Part shown: one piece after another, positions 1 to 9,945 of the stretch
Position numbering within the stretch: position 1 is the stretch's first letter
Layout: the number at the start of each line of letters is the position of its first letter
DNA from: Puccinia triticina
Lineage: Eukaryota > Basidiomycota > Pucciniomycetes > Pucciniales > Pucciniaceae
DNA length: 64,000 nucleotides
NCBI RefSeq assembly: GCF_026914185.1
Contig: NC_070565.1
Location: 4,650,001 to 4,714,000, forward strand
Reading direction: 5' to 3'
The notes under the pieces: model-generated
What the model was told of the DNA's origin: nothing
The model's database searches: none
Seen by the model: the letters and a program-made list of their open reading frames with translations, nothing else
Position numbers and translations under genes: made by a program

Positions 1-46
1 CAAGCGCCGACGTCGGCTAGACGTCAGAGTGCACCTGTAGTGTATT

Positions 47-386
47 TGTTGGAATTTCACACCTCTGTCTCTTTTCTTTCCCTTTCACTCATTGTTCACT
101 CAATCCATTCCCTTCAGATAATATTCATTTCCACCTTCTGTCCCACATCTTGTCCCCCAGTTTTAATAGCTTAAGTATCCCAACAGACTAGAAATGGAAA
201 ATCATAAGTTTTCTGTGCCTTTTCCCTGAGCCCAGTGATTCTCTTGTAGTGAGGAGTCTTTTTACTCCTCACAAGCTAGCAGCTTAGCCCCCTTTGTGGG
301 ATTCTTTGCTTTGTTCTTGGCCTCAAGCTTTTTTCCTCAGGCCTGTTTTTCTCTCCTCCCTCCAACTTGGAGCCATCATTTCAACA
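47..386 (+). repeat. Solo LTR, copy 1
   Basis: This 340 bp sequence starts TGTTGGAATTTCA and ends TTTCAACA, the usual TG...CA limits of an LTR. It is flanked by GTATT on the left and ATATT on the right, a 5-bp target duplication with one mismatch. It is recognisably the same sequence as 45702-46099, with shared blocks such as the CACCTTCTGTCCCACA stretch and the TTTCCCTGAG stretch. No internal retrotransposon genes adjoin it, so it is probably a solo LTR left by recombination. The strand is nominal. Confidence 0.6.
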
Positions 387-836
387 ATATTGATAATGAA
401 TCTTATGAATGGCAGAGCTAGAGCTTAATCTTATGACAGGACATCATTCTGGAAATATGCTGTATACTGCAGACGTTTCTGATTGAGAAGCGTACAGAGG
501 ATGCCAGAGCATCCAGCGGAAGTGAGGTGTGCTTAGAATTACTTGGATGCTTCTGCAAGCATCCAAGTGATGCCCTCAAAACTATACATTGCAGGACATC
601 AACAAATGCCATGCATTGGACACTCCCAATTGAGAGTGTCTGATGGACATCTTGACAGTCCAAAACGTTCAGCATCCATTGGACCCTCCAGCCCGAGTGT
701 CCAATGGGCATCAAACAAAGCTTTCCAATAGGCAATCTTGGTTGAGAGTGTCCAAAAGAAATATGGGCACAATTTTACAGTGTGTATCCCCCTAGTAACA
801 CTGCCATTTCCTATCTGGTAAGTGCACTGTCCCCCC

Positions 837-869
<33 letters not shown>

Positions 870-1183
870 ACAATGCATAATAAAGGTTTTGTGTTCAACT
901 TGCAAGCTTTACAACCTCTGCTTTCCTCCAAAACATTCTGACACCTTCCCCCCATCCCCCCCCGCTTCACTGTCCTTCCCATGTCCACCAGAGCCCATTG
1001 CACATTGGGGTCCCCCTGCTGCATCAGCTGTGCCTGCAGGACTGACATTTTGGCAAGCTGAGGGTGGTTGACTATGTCTGATGAAATCCTGTTTACAGCC
1101 ATTCTTGAAAAGCTTGTGGGTTCAAGGCTGAAAAAAGATTTTTTTTATTTCAGCCACAGGCCTGTACAACTTCACTGTACAGG
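387..1183. other. Gene-free stretch with long poly-C run
   Basis: No supported gene. A near-pure C tract runs from about 831 to 869 (six C, one T, then about 32 C). Open frames on both strands here are low complexity or caused by the tract. The 23 bp around 1160-1182 form a small palindrome (CCTGTAC...GTACAGG). Confidence 0.6.
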
Positions 1184-1572
1184 CAACAAAGGGTAGTTAC
1201 GTTACGTTGCGTTATCCACACAATTTTGGTAACGTAACTACCCCCGTTATTTGGGGCCCTCCGTTACTTTACTAGTAACGGGGTTATTTCGGGCCCCGCG
1301 CCTAACGTAACGGGCCTCATTTTTGAGGCCCGTTATCGCGTTATCCCCCGGATAACGCGATAACAGATCATTTAAGGCTTTTTTAGCCTCATTTTTTGCG
1401 CGTTCTCAAGGGCTCTGGGCGCCCAGATAACGCAACAAGCATAAAAAAAAAGGCTTAATGTGGTGCGATAACTTAATCGCGTCGCCGTTACGCGTAATGC
1501 GTAGATAAGGGCAAAAATTCTGTTACGTTACCCTTATCTACGCGTTACACGTAGCGTAACTACCCTTTGTTG
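1184..1572. mobile_element. Multi-hairpin MITE with TIR CAACAAAGGGTAGTTACG
   Basis: A 389 bp sequence bounded by an 18 bp inverted repeat that begins CAACAAAGGG. The right end carries the mirror with one mismatch. It codes for nothing. The inside is packed with further palindromes: GTTAC/CGTTA motifs, a GGGCC...GGGCCC pair near 1254-1298, a pair around the GAGGCCCGTT core near 1310-1334, and one around ATCGCGTTATCC near 1334-1362. No convincing target duplication was seen, so the superfamily is not assigned. Confidence 0.55.
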
Positions 1573-1762
1573 GTACTACAGGCATTCAAAATCCCTTCGG
1601 GCTAAAGAATGTCAAAGTAGACCCTGGTACCATTTGGCACCAGGGTACCCCCTGAGTTTTCAGCCAAAGTTGGTACCTAGTACCGCACCTGGCACCGCCT
1701 GGCGGGTACCAGCGGTACCGGTGGTGGGTACCACGGGTACCGCCAGGCCCATTTCTTGAATT

Positions 1763-2520
1763 TTGTATATAAGTTTCAGTGTCACTTTTTTCAGGTGAGA
1801 ACCATCTAATTGTACTGTTGAGCATTTTTGAGATCACATTCTTGAACAGCCTGGCCAGTCTTTCATCCTTGAAGTTTCTGTTAAACTTTGAGATCAAGAT
1901 CTCCAGGCTTGTCGCGTTGAATGTCCGGCAGAGTGGACTAGGGCGGTGATTGAAAGAATTCAGAAGACTAAAAATTTATTGCTTCTAATTAGAACTCTAT
2001 TCTAAATACATTATTCTCTAATAATGAAGTCTTGTTTGGGAGTATTTACCTAAAAGCAGGCGAAGTGACCGCTGCTTGTTTAAAGAAGAACTTTGGGGGA
2101 AGGGAAAGGTTTAGAGAAAGTTATCTCTTTCTCCACGGCTAAGTTGCTCGAGCTGCGGCAATTGATTGCTATATCAGCTTCTCGTGCTCCCTTTTCTCAG
2201 AGGACATTTGTCCTTACTAGATTCGCCCTGTTGGGTTCTTTGTCCAGTTTGCTAAGCTTCCGCGAAATGACGTTTGAGCGCTCCTACTTCGTCTGGTTCA
2301 TGTAACGGGGGAGTTTTGCTCTTTTTAGTCTTTTGTTTCAATCTTTTGGCTTTTCTTTGTGACAGGGTCACTTACCGATTTGCTCTCCTGCTCTCTGAGC
2401 GGAATCGGCTTTTTCTGTCTTTTCCTGTGCAACGGTGTCTAAGGAAAATATCGGGATGCAGCATTAGCTCGACATCTTGATCAGCTTGTCAGAAGTTTAT
2501 TCAGCCGCTTACCTTTGGCG
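1763..2520. other. Interior of hAT-like element, no clear gene
   Basis: AT/GC-mixed sequence inside the 1603-3346 element. Short open frames exist on both strands but none shows a recognisable domain. A GTAAGC site on the minus strand at about 2510-2515, just after the stop of the 2521-2970 ORF, could be a splice donor, so further minus-strand exons cannot be excluded. Confidence 0.4.
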
Positions 2521-2970
2521 CTAGCTTCGGATATTCTTTCTGCAAGTGACTTGCTCTTGGGATTCTCCGCAAGTTTGATTTTTCGGCTCGCTGGAGTCGG
2601 ACCTGCATAAACCATATATTGGAGTTTCAGTTTTACGACTCTGCGCTGCTGTTTTGGACTGCGGAAATGGTTCGCTTTGCTTACCAGATTCCGCAGCTGT
2701 TGTAGCTCCCGGCCGCTCTCTCATTTTATGAGCGCTGCGCCGTTTGCCTGAGCTGATATTCTCACAGTGATTGGGCATGGGGATGATGGCAAAGTCAGAG
2801 AGTGAGGACTGCGTGGCAATCGTCTGTGTGTACATAGGGCAGATTTGATGGTCCCAGGCCAGAGGGACACCTCCCTCACTCACAAAATGGTTGGTTTCCG
2901 GCTTTCCAGGTGCGCCAGAGGCACTAGATAAGACGGTGATCAATACAAGCAAGAAGACGTGCCAGCTCAT
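2521..2970 (-). CDS. Possible small secreted protein inside a hAT-like element
   Basis: A 149-residue open frame read from the ATG at 2970. An in-frame ATG seven codons upstream (2991) is less likely, because starting at 2970 puts a textbook signal peptide first: SWHVFLLVLITVLSSASG followed by APGKPE, with likely cleavage after Ala-Ser-Gly or Gly-Ala. The mature part is polar, with five cysteines (around residues 47, 70, 120, 133 and 142), a basic stretch and no recognisable enzyme domain. Small, secreted and Cys-containing is the usual profile of rust effector candidates, but nothing here proves expression. It lies wholly within a transposon, so it may be a captured gene or a chance ORF. The stop is followed closely by a GTAAGC donor-like site, so the 3' end may be spliced. 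Confidence 0.35.
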   Translation of the reverse strand: MSWHVFLLVLITVLSSASGAPGKPETNHFVSEGGVPLAWDHQICPMYTQTIATQSSLSDFAIIPMPNHCENISSGKRRSAHKMRERPGATTAAESGKQSEPFPQSKTAAQSRKTETPIYGLCRSDSSEPKNQTCGESQEQVTCRKNIRS

Positions 2971-3011
2971 TGGATTAGATTTAGAAAACACAACAGATTG
3001 TGGACCAGTTG

Positions 3012-3260
3012 CTATTGTCGTCTTCTGTGTTGCTTTGATGGCATGTAATCCCGGCCAAAGCTAAAAGCTTGCTCAACATGAACAACATCTTCATGCATGT
3101 CTGAAAGTATGTAATCCCGGCCACAGCTAAAAGCTCGCTCAACATCAACATCTTCATGCATGTCTGAAAGTTTCACAGGATACCTGGCTGTGGGACCATG
3201 GTGATGGGCGGTACTTGTGGGCGGTACCTGGGTACCACACCGCTTTATGGCCAAAAGCAC
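3012..3260 (-). pseudogene. hAT transposase C-terminal fragment, tandemly duplicated
   Basis: The minus-strand frame contains two tandem copies of a roughly 65 bp block, each encoding LSDMHEDV followed by VERAFSCGRDY or a close variant (VEQAFSFGRDY). The pattern resembles the Val-Glu-Arg-Ala-Phe-Ser-x-Gly-Arg-Asp stretch in the C-terminal dimerisation region of fungal hAT transposases. Only this fragment is present, so it is read as a relic. It sits just inside the right end of the hAT-like element, which fits. The assignment rests on a short motif. Confidence 0.4.
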
Positions 3261-3354
3261 ATACCTAGTACCGCACCCGGCACCGCCTCACGGGTGCAGG
3301 GCGGGTGTGGGTGGTACCCGCCACGGGTACCAATTGACATTCTTTACTTCAGGC

Positions 3355-3832
3355 GGCTGTTTGGCTCAACAAGGGTGCCGCGCTGGCCACAGGGCAGGGG
3401 AGGGGCATGTGGCAAAGTGTCCGATCAGTGTAAAATTGCTCCAGGATTCCAATGGTGCAACCCTCAAGGCCCCAAAGTTGAAAACAAAGAAAGTAGTGAT
3501 TTTCTTACAATCACATTACTTTATGCAGCCTGTAATACAGGGGCTATACAGGCTTTGAGGCTGAAAATAGCAGTCCAAAATTTGGGCCTACGCAGCCGCA
3601 AGCTTTTCAGGAATGGCTGTACTATCCTGCAGATACTTCAGGATTCAAGGATTGATTATACAAATGTACATGTGTGGTAAATCCAGGAAGTCTGTATACA
3701 CCACACCAAATTACATGCATACTTATCAAACTACAGGACAATGTTGTACCAGAGCTGTATCTAGCACACTGCTGTTTTCAATTCTCCTGGAAGAGTACAG
3801 GGATGTTTATGGAAATAGTTCCTGCACACAAG
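3355..3832. other. Gene-free stretch
   Basis: Low-information sequence between the hAT-like element and the next TIR element. No gene, RNA or repeat could be supported here. Confidence 0.5.
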
Positions 3833-3841
3833 TAAAAAGAC

Positions 3842-4617
3842 CTAACTTAACTAAGTCCCTCTCTATGTGAAGGGGGGACGCCTTCCCGCAGGGACCCTCT
3901 GAAGGAGGGACTTATGCGCTATGTCGCCCCTCTTGCCTGAGAGCAGCAGGAAAATGGAGCTTTTTTTCAATCTGCTGTACGGCTGCCATCTCTTATTGGG
4001 TGACTACAAAGTCACCCAAAAGAATGAGGGGCTTATCCAGGAGAATCTCTGTGTCTCCTTCTTGAACTTGTGAGGGCCTTCAATGTTTGGTTAATTGTGT
4101 GTTTTCCAATTTTGTTCCTCCAAAGAGACTGAAACAACAAATCCTGTCTCAACTGCCACATCTCATGGAACAAAGATTCTGCATGAAATACAGCAGTTGA
4201 AATGATTAATCAAGAAGCGTAAAGAACCATTGCTACTTGAATGTCTACATGCACTCATGGGCTACAGTCATTGAAACAGTATAGTATGTTTCAGCACTGA
4301 ATACAGTTTGAATGTGTGGAAGTGCCTGGAATTCAAGTGTGATGCCCAAGAGGAAATAAAAAATCTACACATCAGGATAGTGAAGGCAGCTGATGGGATG
4401 GAGACAAAAAGAAATAGTAGGTACATGGGGACCGCTTGCGTGGTCCCAGAAATGAAAACTAGAAGGAAAAGCGTTCAGAGACGAGTGTGTGAGATTGATT
4501 ATGAAAAACTGCCCACCAAAAGCTGAAATGCTCTCAGGCAACAGAGTCGGCTTAGCACGTAAGTCCCTCCTTCAGAGGTCACTGCACTCCCCCGAGGAGG
4601 GAAATTAGCTAAGTTAG
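3842..4617. mobile_element. Non-autonomous copy of the 9-bp-TSD RecQ/DUF6589 transposon family
   Basis: This 776 bp element begins CTAACTTAACTAAGTCCCTC and ends with the matching inverted terminus (GCTAAGTTAG). It is flanked on both sides by a perfect 9-bp repeat TAAAAAGAC (3833-3841 and 4618-4626). Each end folds on itself: a GTCCCTC block faces a GAGGGACTTA block within about 70 bp. The same terminus and TSD length mark the 6.5 kb element at 55256-61759. No coding capacity is seen, so it would have to be mobilised in trans. Confidence 0.75.
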
Positions 4618-4895
4618 TAAAAAGACCCACATCCGTTGAAGAGAGCTCATTGGTGTTTTTGCATGGGTGTCGGCCAGGAGCCCCATGGGGGATTTATTGG
4701 GGGATGCACAGATGAATGCCTGCAGAACACTTCAAGGATAATTAAATTTCCCAAAAAAAAAAAAAACTCAAAGTTTGAGGTTGGGAAAATCATTGAAAAA
4801 AAATCACTCTGTACTGAAAAAAAATGCAAACTGAGCGTGCTCAGCCAAAAAAATAAAAATGCGTCAGACTGAGTAAAAAACAATGGGGCACATTT

Positions 4896-5018
4896 TGTTG
4901 GATGGAGAGCTCAAGGAATCGATAGATTTCACATCATAGAGAGGAAAGAGAAACTATATAGTGTATCTACAAGTCTGTGACATGTGGCGCAGTCGAGTAC
5001 TATGACTATGTCACAACA
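4896..5018 (-). repeat. copia 3' LTR
   Basis: 123 bp LTR, TGTTGG...CAACA, downstream of pol on the minus strand. It matches the 12486-12608 copy except at 4921 and 4995. The adjoining C-rich run (5019-5028) is the polypurine tract when read on the element's strand. Confidence 0.9.
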
Positions 5019-5119
5019 TCCCCCCCCTCGACAAGACACCAGTAAACAGAAAACATAGAAAGTAAGAGATAAAAGGTCAAAGGAAAGGAAAAAGAAACAA
5101 AAGAAGATAACAAAAGAAA

Positions 5120-8007
5120 TTAGATAAAACCTTGAATAGCCGCTCCACATTTTTCGTGCAGTGTTTTACCTAGAGCCTTATAAGTGAGAATGTCCGCAAC
5201 TTGTTCCTTGCCGGGGATCCATTCGAGAGATGTCTTCCGTTCAAAAAGTGCTTGGTTGGTTACATAGAAATCACGTTCCACATGATGCGTCCTTTTGTTC
5301 GACGCGTTTTCACAGCCAATCTTTACGGCAGATTGATTATCACATAGAATCCAAACTTGAAAATTCCCGCCAATGATGTTGAATAACAAATTCCGGATCC
5401 ACAACGCGCGCCTGGTTGCGTGTCCCAAAGCCATATATTCTGCCTGACACATTGAGCTGGCCACGGTGACTAATCTGCGTGAGACCCACATCACTGGCGC
5501 GCCGTACAAGCGGATGATTACGCCATACGTGGATCTAGAGCTTGGTCCACCCCAATTAGCGTTGACAAAACACTCTACCGGAGGAGTATTGCCCTTCGGG
5601 TGGATTTGCAGGGAAACTTCTTTCGTGCTCGCCAAATATCCTAGAAGATGTCGAAGCCCCTTCCAGTGCAGTGTTGATGGACGGGACGAGAAACGGGCCA
5701 GATAGTTCACGCTGAATGCTATATCTGGTCTCGTCCCAACAGCAACGTAGCTTAAACCTCCTATAGTCGAGAGGTAGTCCTTGCTATTGATGCCGGCACA
5801 CGATTCATCACTGTTCGCAGTGTAGCCTTCAGGAAGAGGTGTGTTGTGCGAAGTCACACTGTCCCAACATTCTCGCAGAATTTTCTCAATCAAATTTGGC
5901 TGGGTCAGCTCGAAACCGTCTGCTGTTTGTCTGATCTTGACTCCCACCATGCTCGTCAGTCCCTCAGACCATTTGATTTCAAGACTCCCTTTCAATTGAT
6001 TTTCCAGGCGTTTCAGTGCTTCGTCGGAAGATCCAGTGACGATGCCGTCGTCTACATGGACCCAAATGATCGATTTGTCCTGCGCGTTGCTGAGCGTATA
6101 CACACTGGAGTCGTAATAGCTCGAGACATAACCCAATTCGGCAAGTGTCTTGCTCAGGTGCTTCCACCAGCAGCGTGCTGCTTGCTTGGTTCCATACAGG
6201 GCGCGTTGAAGCAGGCATGCTTCTCCAAATTGCACGTCTAGGCCTTCTGGTGGTTCCACCCAGACCTCTTCATCGATGGGCGCGTTGAGATAAGCTGCCA
6301 CGAAATCGAAGTTGTATATGGGCCAATTGTTCCGCGCTGCAATAGTCAGGAGGATTCTCATGGACGTAAAAGTCGCCGTGGGAGCAAAAGTATGCGCATA
6401 GTCAGTGCCTTCTTTCTGGTTAAACCCTTTCGCTACATATCTGGCCTTGAATTTGATGGTCCCATCATTATTGGTCTTCTTTGCAAAGACCCATCGTGCC
6501 CCCAGTTTGCGTCTCTGCGGGGGCAGACGCCGTACTTTCCAGACTGCTTTCCTGCGTAGGTTTTCGAGTTCGGTGTCTATTGCTGCCTTCCAATGTTCTG
6601 CATCTTTGGATCTCATCGCCGCCTTGAAAGTTGTTGGGATAGCATCTGAGTCGTCTGTGCAATTCGCCAAGCACGAGTCAACACATTTCTCCTGTTCTTC
6701 AACTTTCTGTTCCTCGGTGAAGTCATTCAATTTCAGCAAGTTTGTTACTGGCTCGGGAGTCTGGGTCGGGACCACTGCAGCGGAAGGCAGAGCATTCCGT
6801 CCGAAATCTGCCCACGCTGACGACACAAGCTTCTTTGACCATGGAAGCCAGAAAGTCCACCCTTTTGATTCTTCAAGGTGACCAACAACAATCCCTTCGA
6901 CTGCCCGGTTGTCTAGCTTTTTTCTCTTTTTGGGTGCCACGAGAACGTACGCGTGTGATCCAAAAACCCGTGTTCGGTCCAGCTGTGGTTTCACCCCGTA
7001 GAAACATTCGTAAGGTGTTTTCTCTTTTGTAACCCTGTTTGGTATCCGATTGAGAGTCCAGGCTGACCACATGAACGTGTATCCCCAAAATTTGCGACCC
7101 AGTTCGCCGTCATACAGAATGCTACGGCCCATGTCTGAAACAGTCCTATTGTATCGCTCAGCAGCCCCATTCTGGAAATGATGGTATGGCAGAGATCGCT
7201 CTGCCACAATACCTTTCTCGCTCAGAAAAGCGGCAAAAACTTTGGAATCAAATTCACCTCCGTTATCCGACCGTAGTATCTTCAGTTTGGACCCTGTTTG
7301 ATTCTCCCACCGCTTGATGGTTTGCATCAGCATGTTCGCAGCATCAGCCTTCGTCTTGAGGATCTTCACTTCGCTGTATGATGTATGTGCGTCTTGAATG
7401 GTCAACGCATATTTGCCGCCAGTCATGGTTGGTGTATCAAACGGACCCATCAAATCAACACATACCACTGATAGTCGCTCTAGGGATCTTCTTGAGGGGC
7501 CTAACCGCGAGGTCCGGGTTGCCTTGCAAATGGAGCACACCGGGCATTTAATCGAGCCCATAGGCATTGTCTGAGGAAGACCGTATCCTAGCTGAAGCTT
7601 CACCAGGCGCCTAATTTTGCGGAGACTTGCATGGCCAAAAAGTCTATGCCAAAAAAGAAGAGTCTTCTCATCTGGCGTCAAATCCTCAGGTGTCCAGGTG
7701 AACTGGCTGTGTTCAATGTGATCAGGAGACTTGAAAATATTATTGGCATGGATATTGTAATTCAAAGCTGTATTACAAGATTGATCAGAACTAGAGAATG
7801 AGGAGGCCCGTATTGGTTTTTTTAATGGCCAGGTGTTCTTGATGGGATCAAACTTGCTCCGCAATAGTACCTTGCCGTCGCTAGTCATCAAATCAATTGA
7901 GTCAAAATTCCCATTGACACAAAACTGAGCGTTAGACTGTTTGAATGCAGCTATTGATAGTAGAGTTGATCGGGCTTGCTCACAGTAGTAAACCCTTTTA
8001 ACAGCGA
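5120..8007 (-). CDS. copia Pol: integrase, reverse transcriptase, RNase H (5' part separated by Helitron)
   Basis: An open frame of over 920 codons from an ATG at 7891. The same frame stays open upstream to the Helitron junction at 8007, so the true protein began in gag. In order: GAG-pre-integrase zinc finger (HRLFGH...CPVCSIC), integrase core (VDLMGP, then LRSDNGGEFD and the AAERYNRTV stretch, giving the D, D, E residues), reverse transcriptase (ARWVFAKK, YNFDFVAAYLNAP, and WVHVDDG at the catalytic box, usually Tyr-Val-Asp-Asp) and RNase H (QAEYMAL, CDNQSA). In RNase H the usual Asp-Ala-Asp-Trp is Asn-Ala-Asn-Trp (AAC codon at 5561-5563), which should cost a catalytic Asp. The frame is otherwise intact. 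Confidence 0.9.
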
Positions 8008-9945
8008 CTAGCGTTTATGGGCGGCTACGCCGCCCCGTGCCCGCTGCTTTAAATTCCTTTACAATTAATTTAAGAGACGTACCAAAACGGTACCTTATGA
8101 GGTGGCAGGCTCCTCCAACCGGAATACGGCTAAGGCCCGCAATCGTGATGAAATCATGAAGACACAGAATAAATTACATCCGGGAAAACTTGATGCAACA
8201 TGGGGACCAGTACTTAACATAGCTTAACAAAAGAGTCTAAACCAATACATGTTTTCCAACTACATTAAATAGGTCCCTAGTAGACCCAATTTGAAAAACA
8301 GCTAAATTTTCAGGACATGTCACTCGCGACAGAGCCACATACAGTTGACCATGAACAAAGACCTGAGACTTTAGAAGAAGAACTACATTTTGCAAAGTTT
8401 GACCTTGACTTTTATTAATGGTCATAGAGAAACATGCAACTACTGGGAATTGCTTCCGATAGAACGAAATTTTAGCCTGCGCTTCGCCCTCGTACCGCAG
8501 AGTTATTTTTGTCAATTTTTTACCTTTATGTGAGCCCGTCAATATTGTCGCGCCCATTGTCCACTTTGTTAAGCGCGTCACCATCAACCGAGTCCCATTG
8601 CACAAGCCCTGGGGAATGTTCAAGTTACGCAACAACATTACTGGCATACCAACTGCCAAAGACAACTTATGCTCGGGGAAGCCGGGGAAGTTGAGCTTAT
8701 TCAGACTTTCTTCAGGCAAAGAATCCAAAGCCTCATCGTCGGGCTTATTGATTGACGTCGAGCATGATACCTCTACGTTCATCCTTTGAAGTACGGCGTG
8801 ATTGAGTGCCCAAGAATCGCTATTCAGCGGCGCGAGAATGCATCGTGAACTGAGATATTCCATGTAATCCTCCCGCAAATTCCGACATTGCTTTTTTATG
8901 TCTTTATATAAATATTCAACCGAATTGCGAATTAAGTCCTCTGGAGAAGTAGCCAAAGTGACATTGATTGTACTCAGTTGGACTTTTTCGTTTGAGCCGG
9001 CTTGTAACTTTCCTTCCCCAAGATCGAGGAGTTCTTGCCCAAACCAAGCAGTATCGCCACCAGGATCCTTGCCCCGCCTGAGTCGCATATTCATAGTTAA
9101 GGCGTGCTTTTTGACTTGAGACCATAAGTAGGAAGACTTCAATGTGGAGTGGGAAGACGGAGGACACTCTTCCATTCCAACGACAGGAAGAGTTTGTCAA
9201 AAGTCCCCTGAGAAAACTACACATTTCCCCCCAAATGGATCCGCACATTTGAGTAGTGGGATAGATGTGCTGACTGTTGGGACCATTGGGGCGAGAGGAG
9301 TGGGAAATAAATGGTGCGGGAGAGGCAATCAAAAAATATTTTGGGTTGGAGTTTTTATAGGGTAACAATGTATGGATGTCAACCAAGTACTCTCGGAGGG
9401 GTGCCGGAAAAGGTGTTAAGATGTGGAAAAAGTTTGGGTCATTGAAAGGAAATTGGGGAAGCATCCATTCCCGGCAGCGCAATAAAGTCGCGATTTCTGT
9501 AAAGAAACTCAGTTTCCCTTTTTTGTGGGATCAATTGCGTCCGGGAAGACTCAGAGGCACACCGGAAAAGGGCTAGGGAGATGGCTTGGAGTGATTTTAG
9601 GAGTTCTGAAAAGAATATCAGGTAACCATTTTCGGGTGATCGATTGCATTTGGAAAAGGTGGCAATGGACGAAAAAAGGGGACGGGGATGTGGGCAAAGG
9701 TGGGAGGGCAAAAGGAAATTAAGTAACAGAGTCCGGGTTGAGTTGAAGTAGAGGGGAAAATTATAAAAGGAGGCAGCGATTCAATGGTTGCTGGACATCG
9801 CTTGGCTCTTGCTCGGCGCCAATTGCTTAAAGAGCCAAGCGATCCAGGTGTATTGGGACCTGTAATTTGTTTTTGGGTGCAGGAAGGGAGAAATGCTGCC
9901 ATTTTTTTTGTTGGTGGGCGCTGCGGTCTGCTTAATGTTAAACTG
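8008..9945 (-). mobile_element. Helitron fragment inserted in copia protease
   Basis: The 3' end is diagnostic. On the minus strand a hairpin (GGGCGGC, GTA loop, GCCGCCC; plus coordinates about 8019-8035) is followed by ATAAACG and CTAG at 8008-8011, and the next host base is T, as expected for insertion between A and T. The copia frame resumes directly after it. The 5' limit is only approximate: the copia protease frame is lost near 9930-9960, and no canonical TC start was found. The insertion carries the C-terminal helicase part only, so it is truncated or non-autonomous. Confidence 0.75.
8237..9290 (-). pseudogene. Helitron Pif1-family helicase, C-terminal part, with stop in GDFRQ motif
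   Basis: The minus-strand frame encodes the C-terminal half of a Pif1-like helicase of Helitron type. It reads PFGGKCVVFSGDF, then a TGA at 9197-9199 where the family has Arg of Gly-Asp-Phe-Arg-Gln, then QTLPVVGMEEC, and further on FPEHKLSLAVGMPVMLLRNL, NGTRLMVTRL, SMTINKSQGQTL and LYVALSRVT, the late SF1 motifs. The Rep/HUH domain and helicase motifs I-II are absent. A CGA to TGA change would explain the stop. 312 codons remain open after it (8237-9175). Confidence 0.75.

Larger units (their letters stand above)
1603..3346. mobile_element. hAT-like element, 8-bp TSD, GGTACC-rich subterminal regions
   Basis: The element begins TAAAGAATGTCAA and ends with its exact inverse (13 bp TIR). It is flanked by CTTCGGGC (1595-1602) and CTTCAGGC (3347-3354), an 8-bp target duplication with one G/A difference. 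An 8-bp TSD is typical of the hAT superfamily. Both subterminal regions (about 1630-1745 and 3197-3333) are GC-rich and dense in GGTACC, and they share a CCTAGTACCGCACC block as inverted copies. Inside lie a possible secreted-protein ORF and a fragment resembling a hAT C-terminus, both on the minus strand. No complete transposase was found. Confidence 0.6.

Noticed and set aside
599..1102. 167-codon minus-strand frame with a poly-Gly run
   Set aside because: The frame is held open by the poly-C tract.
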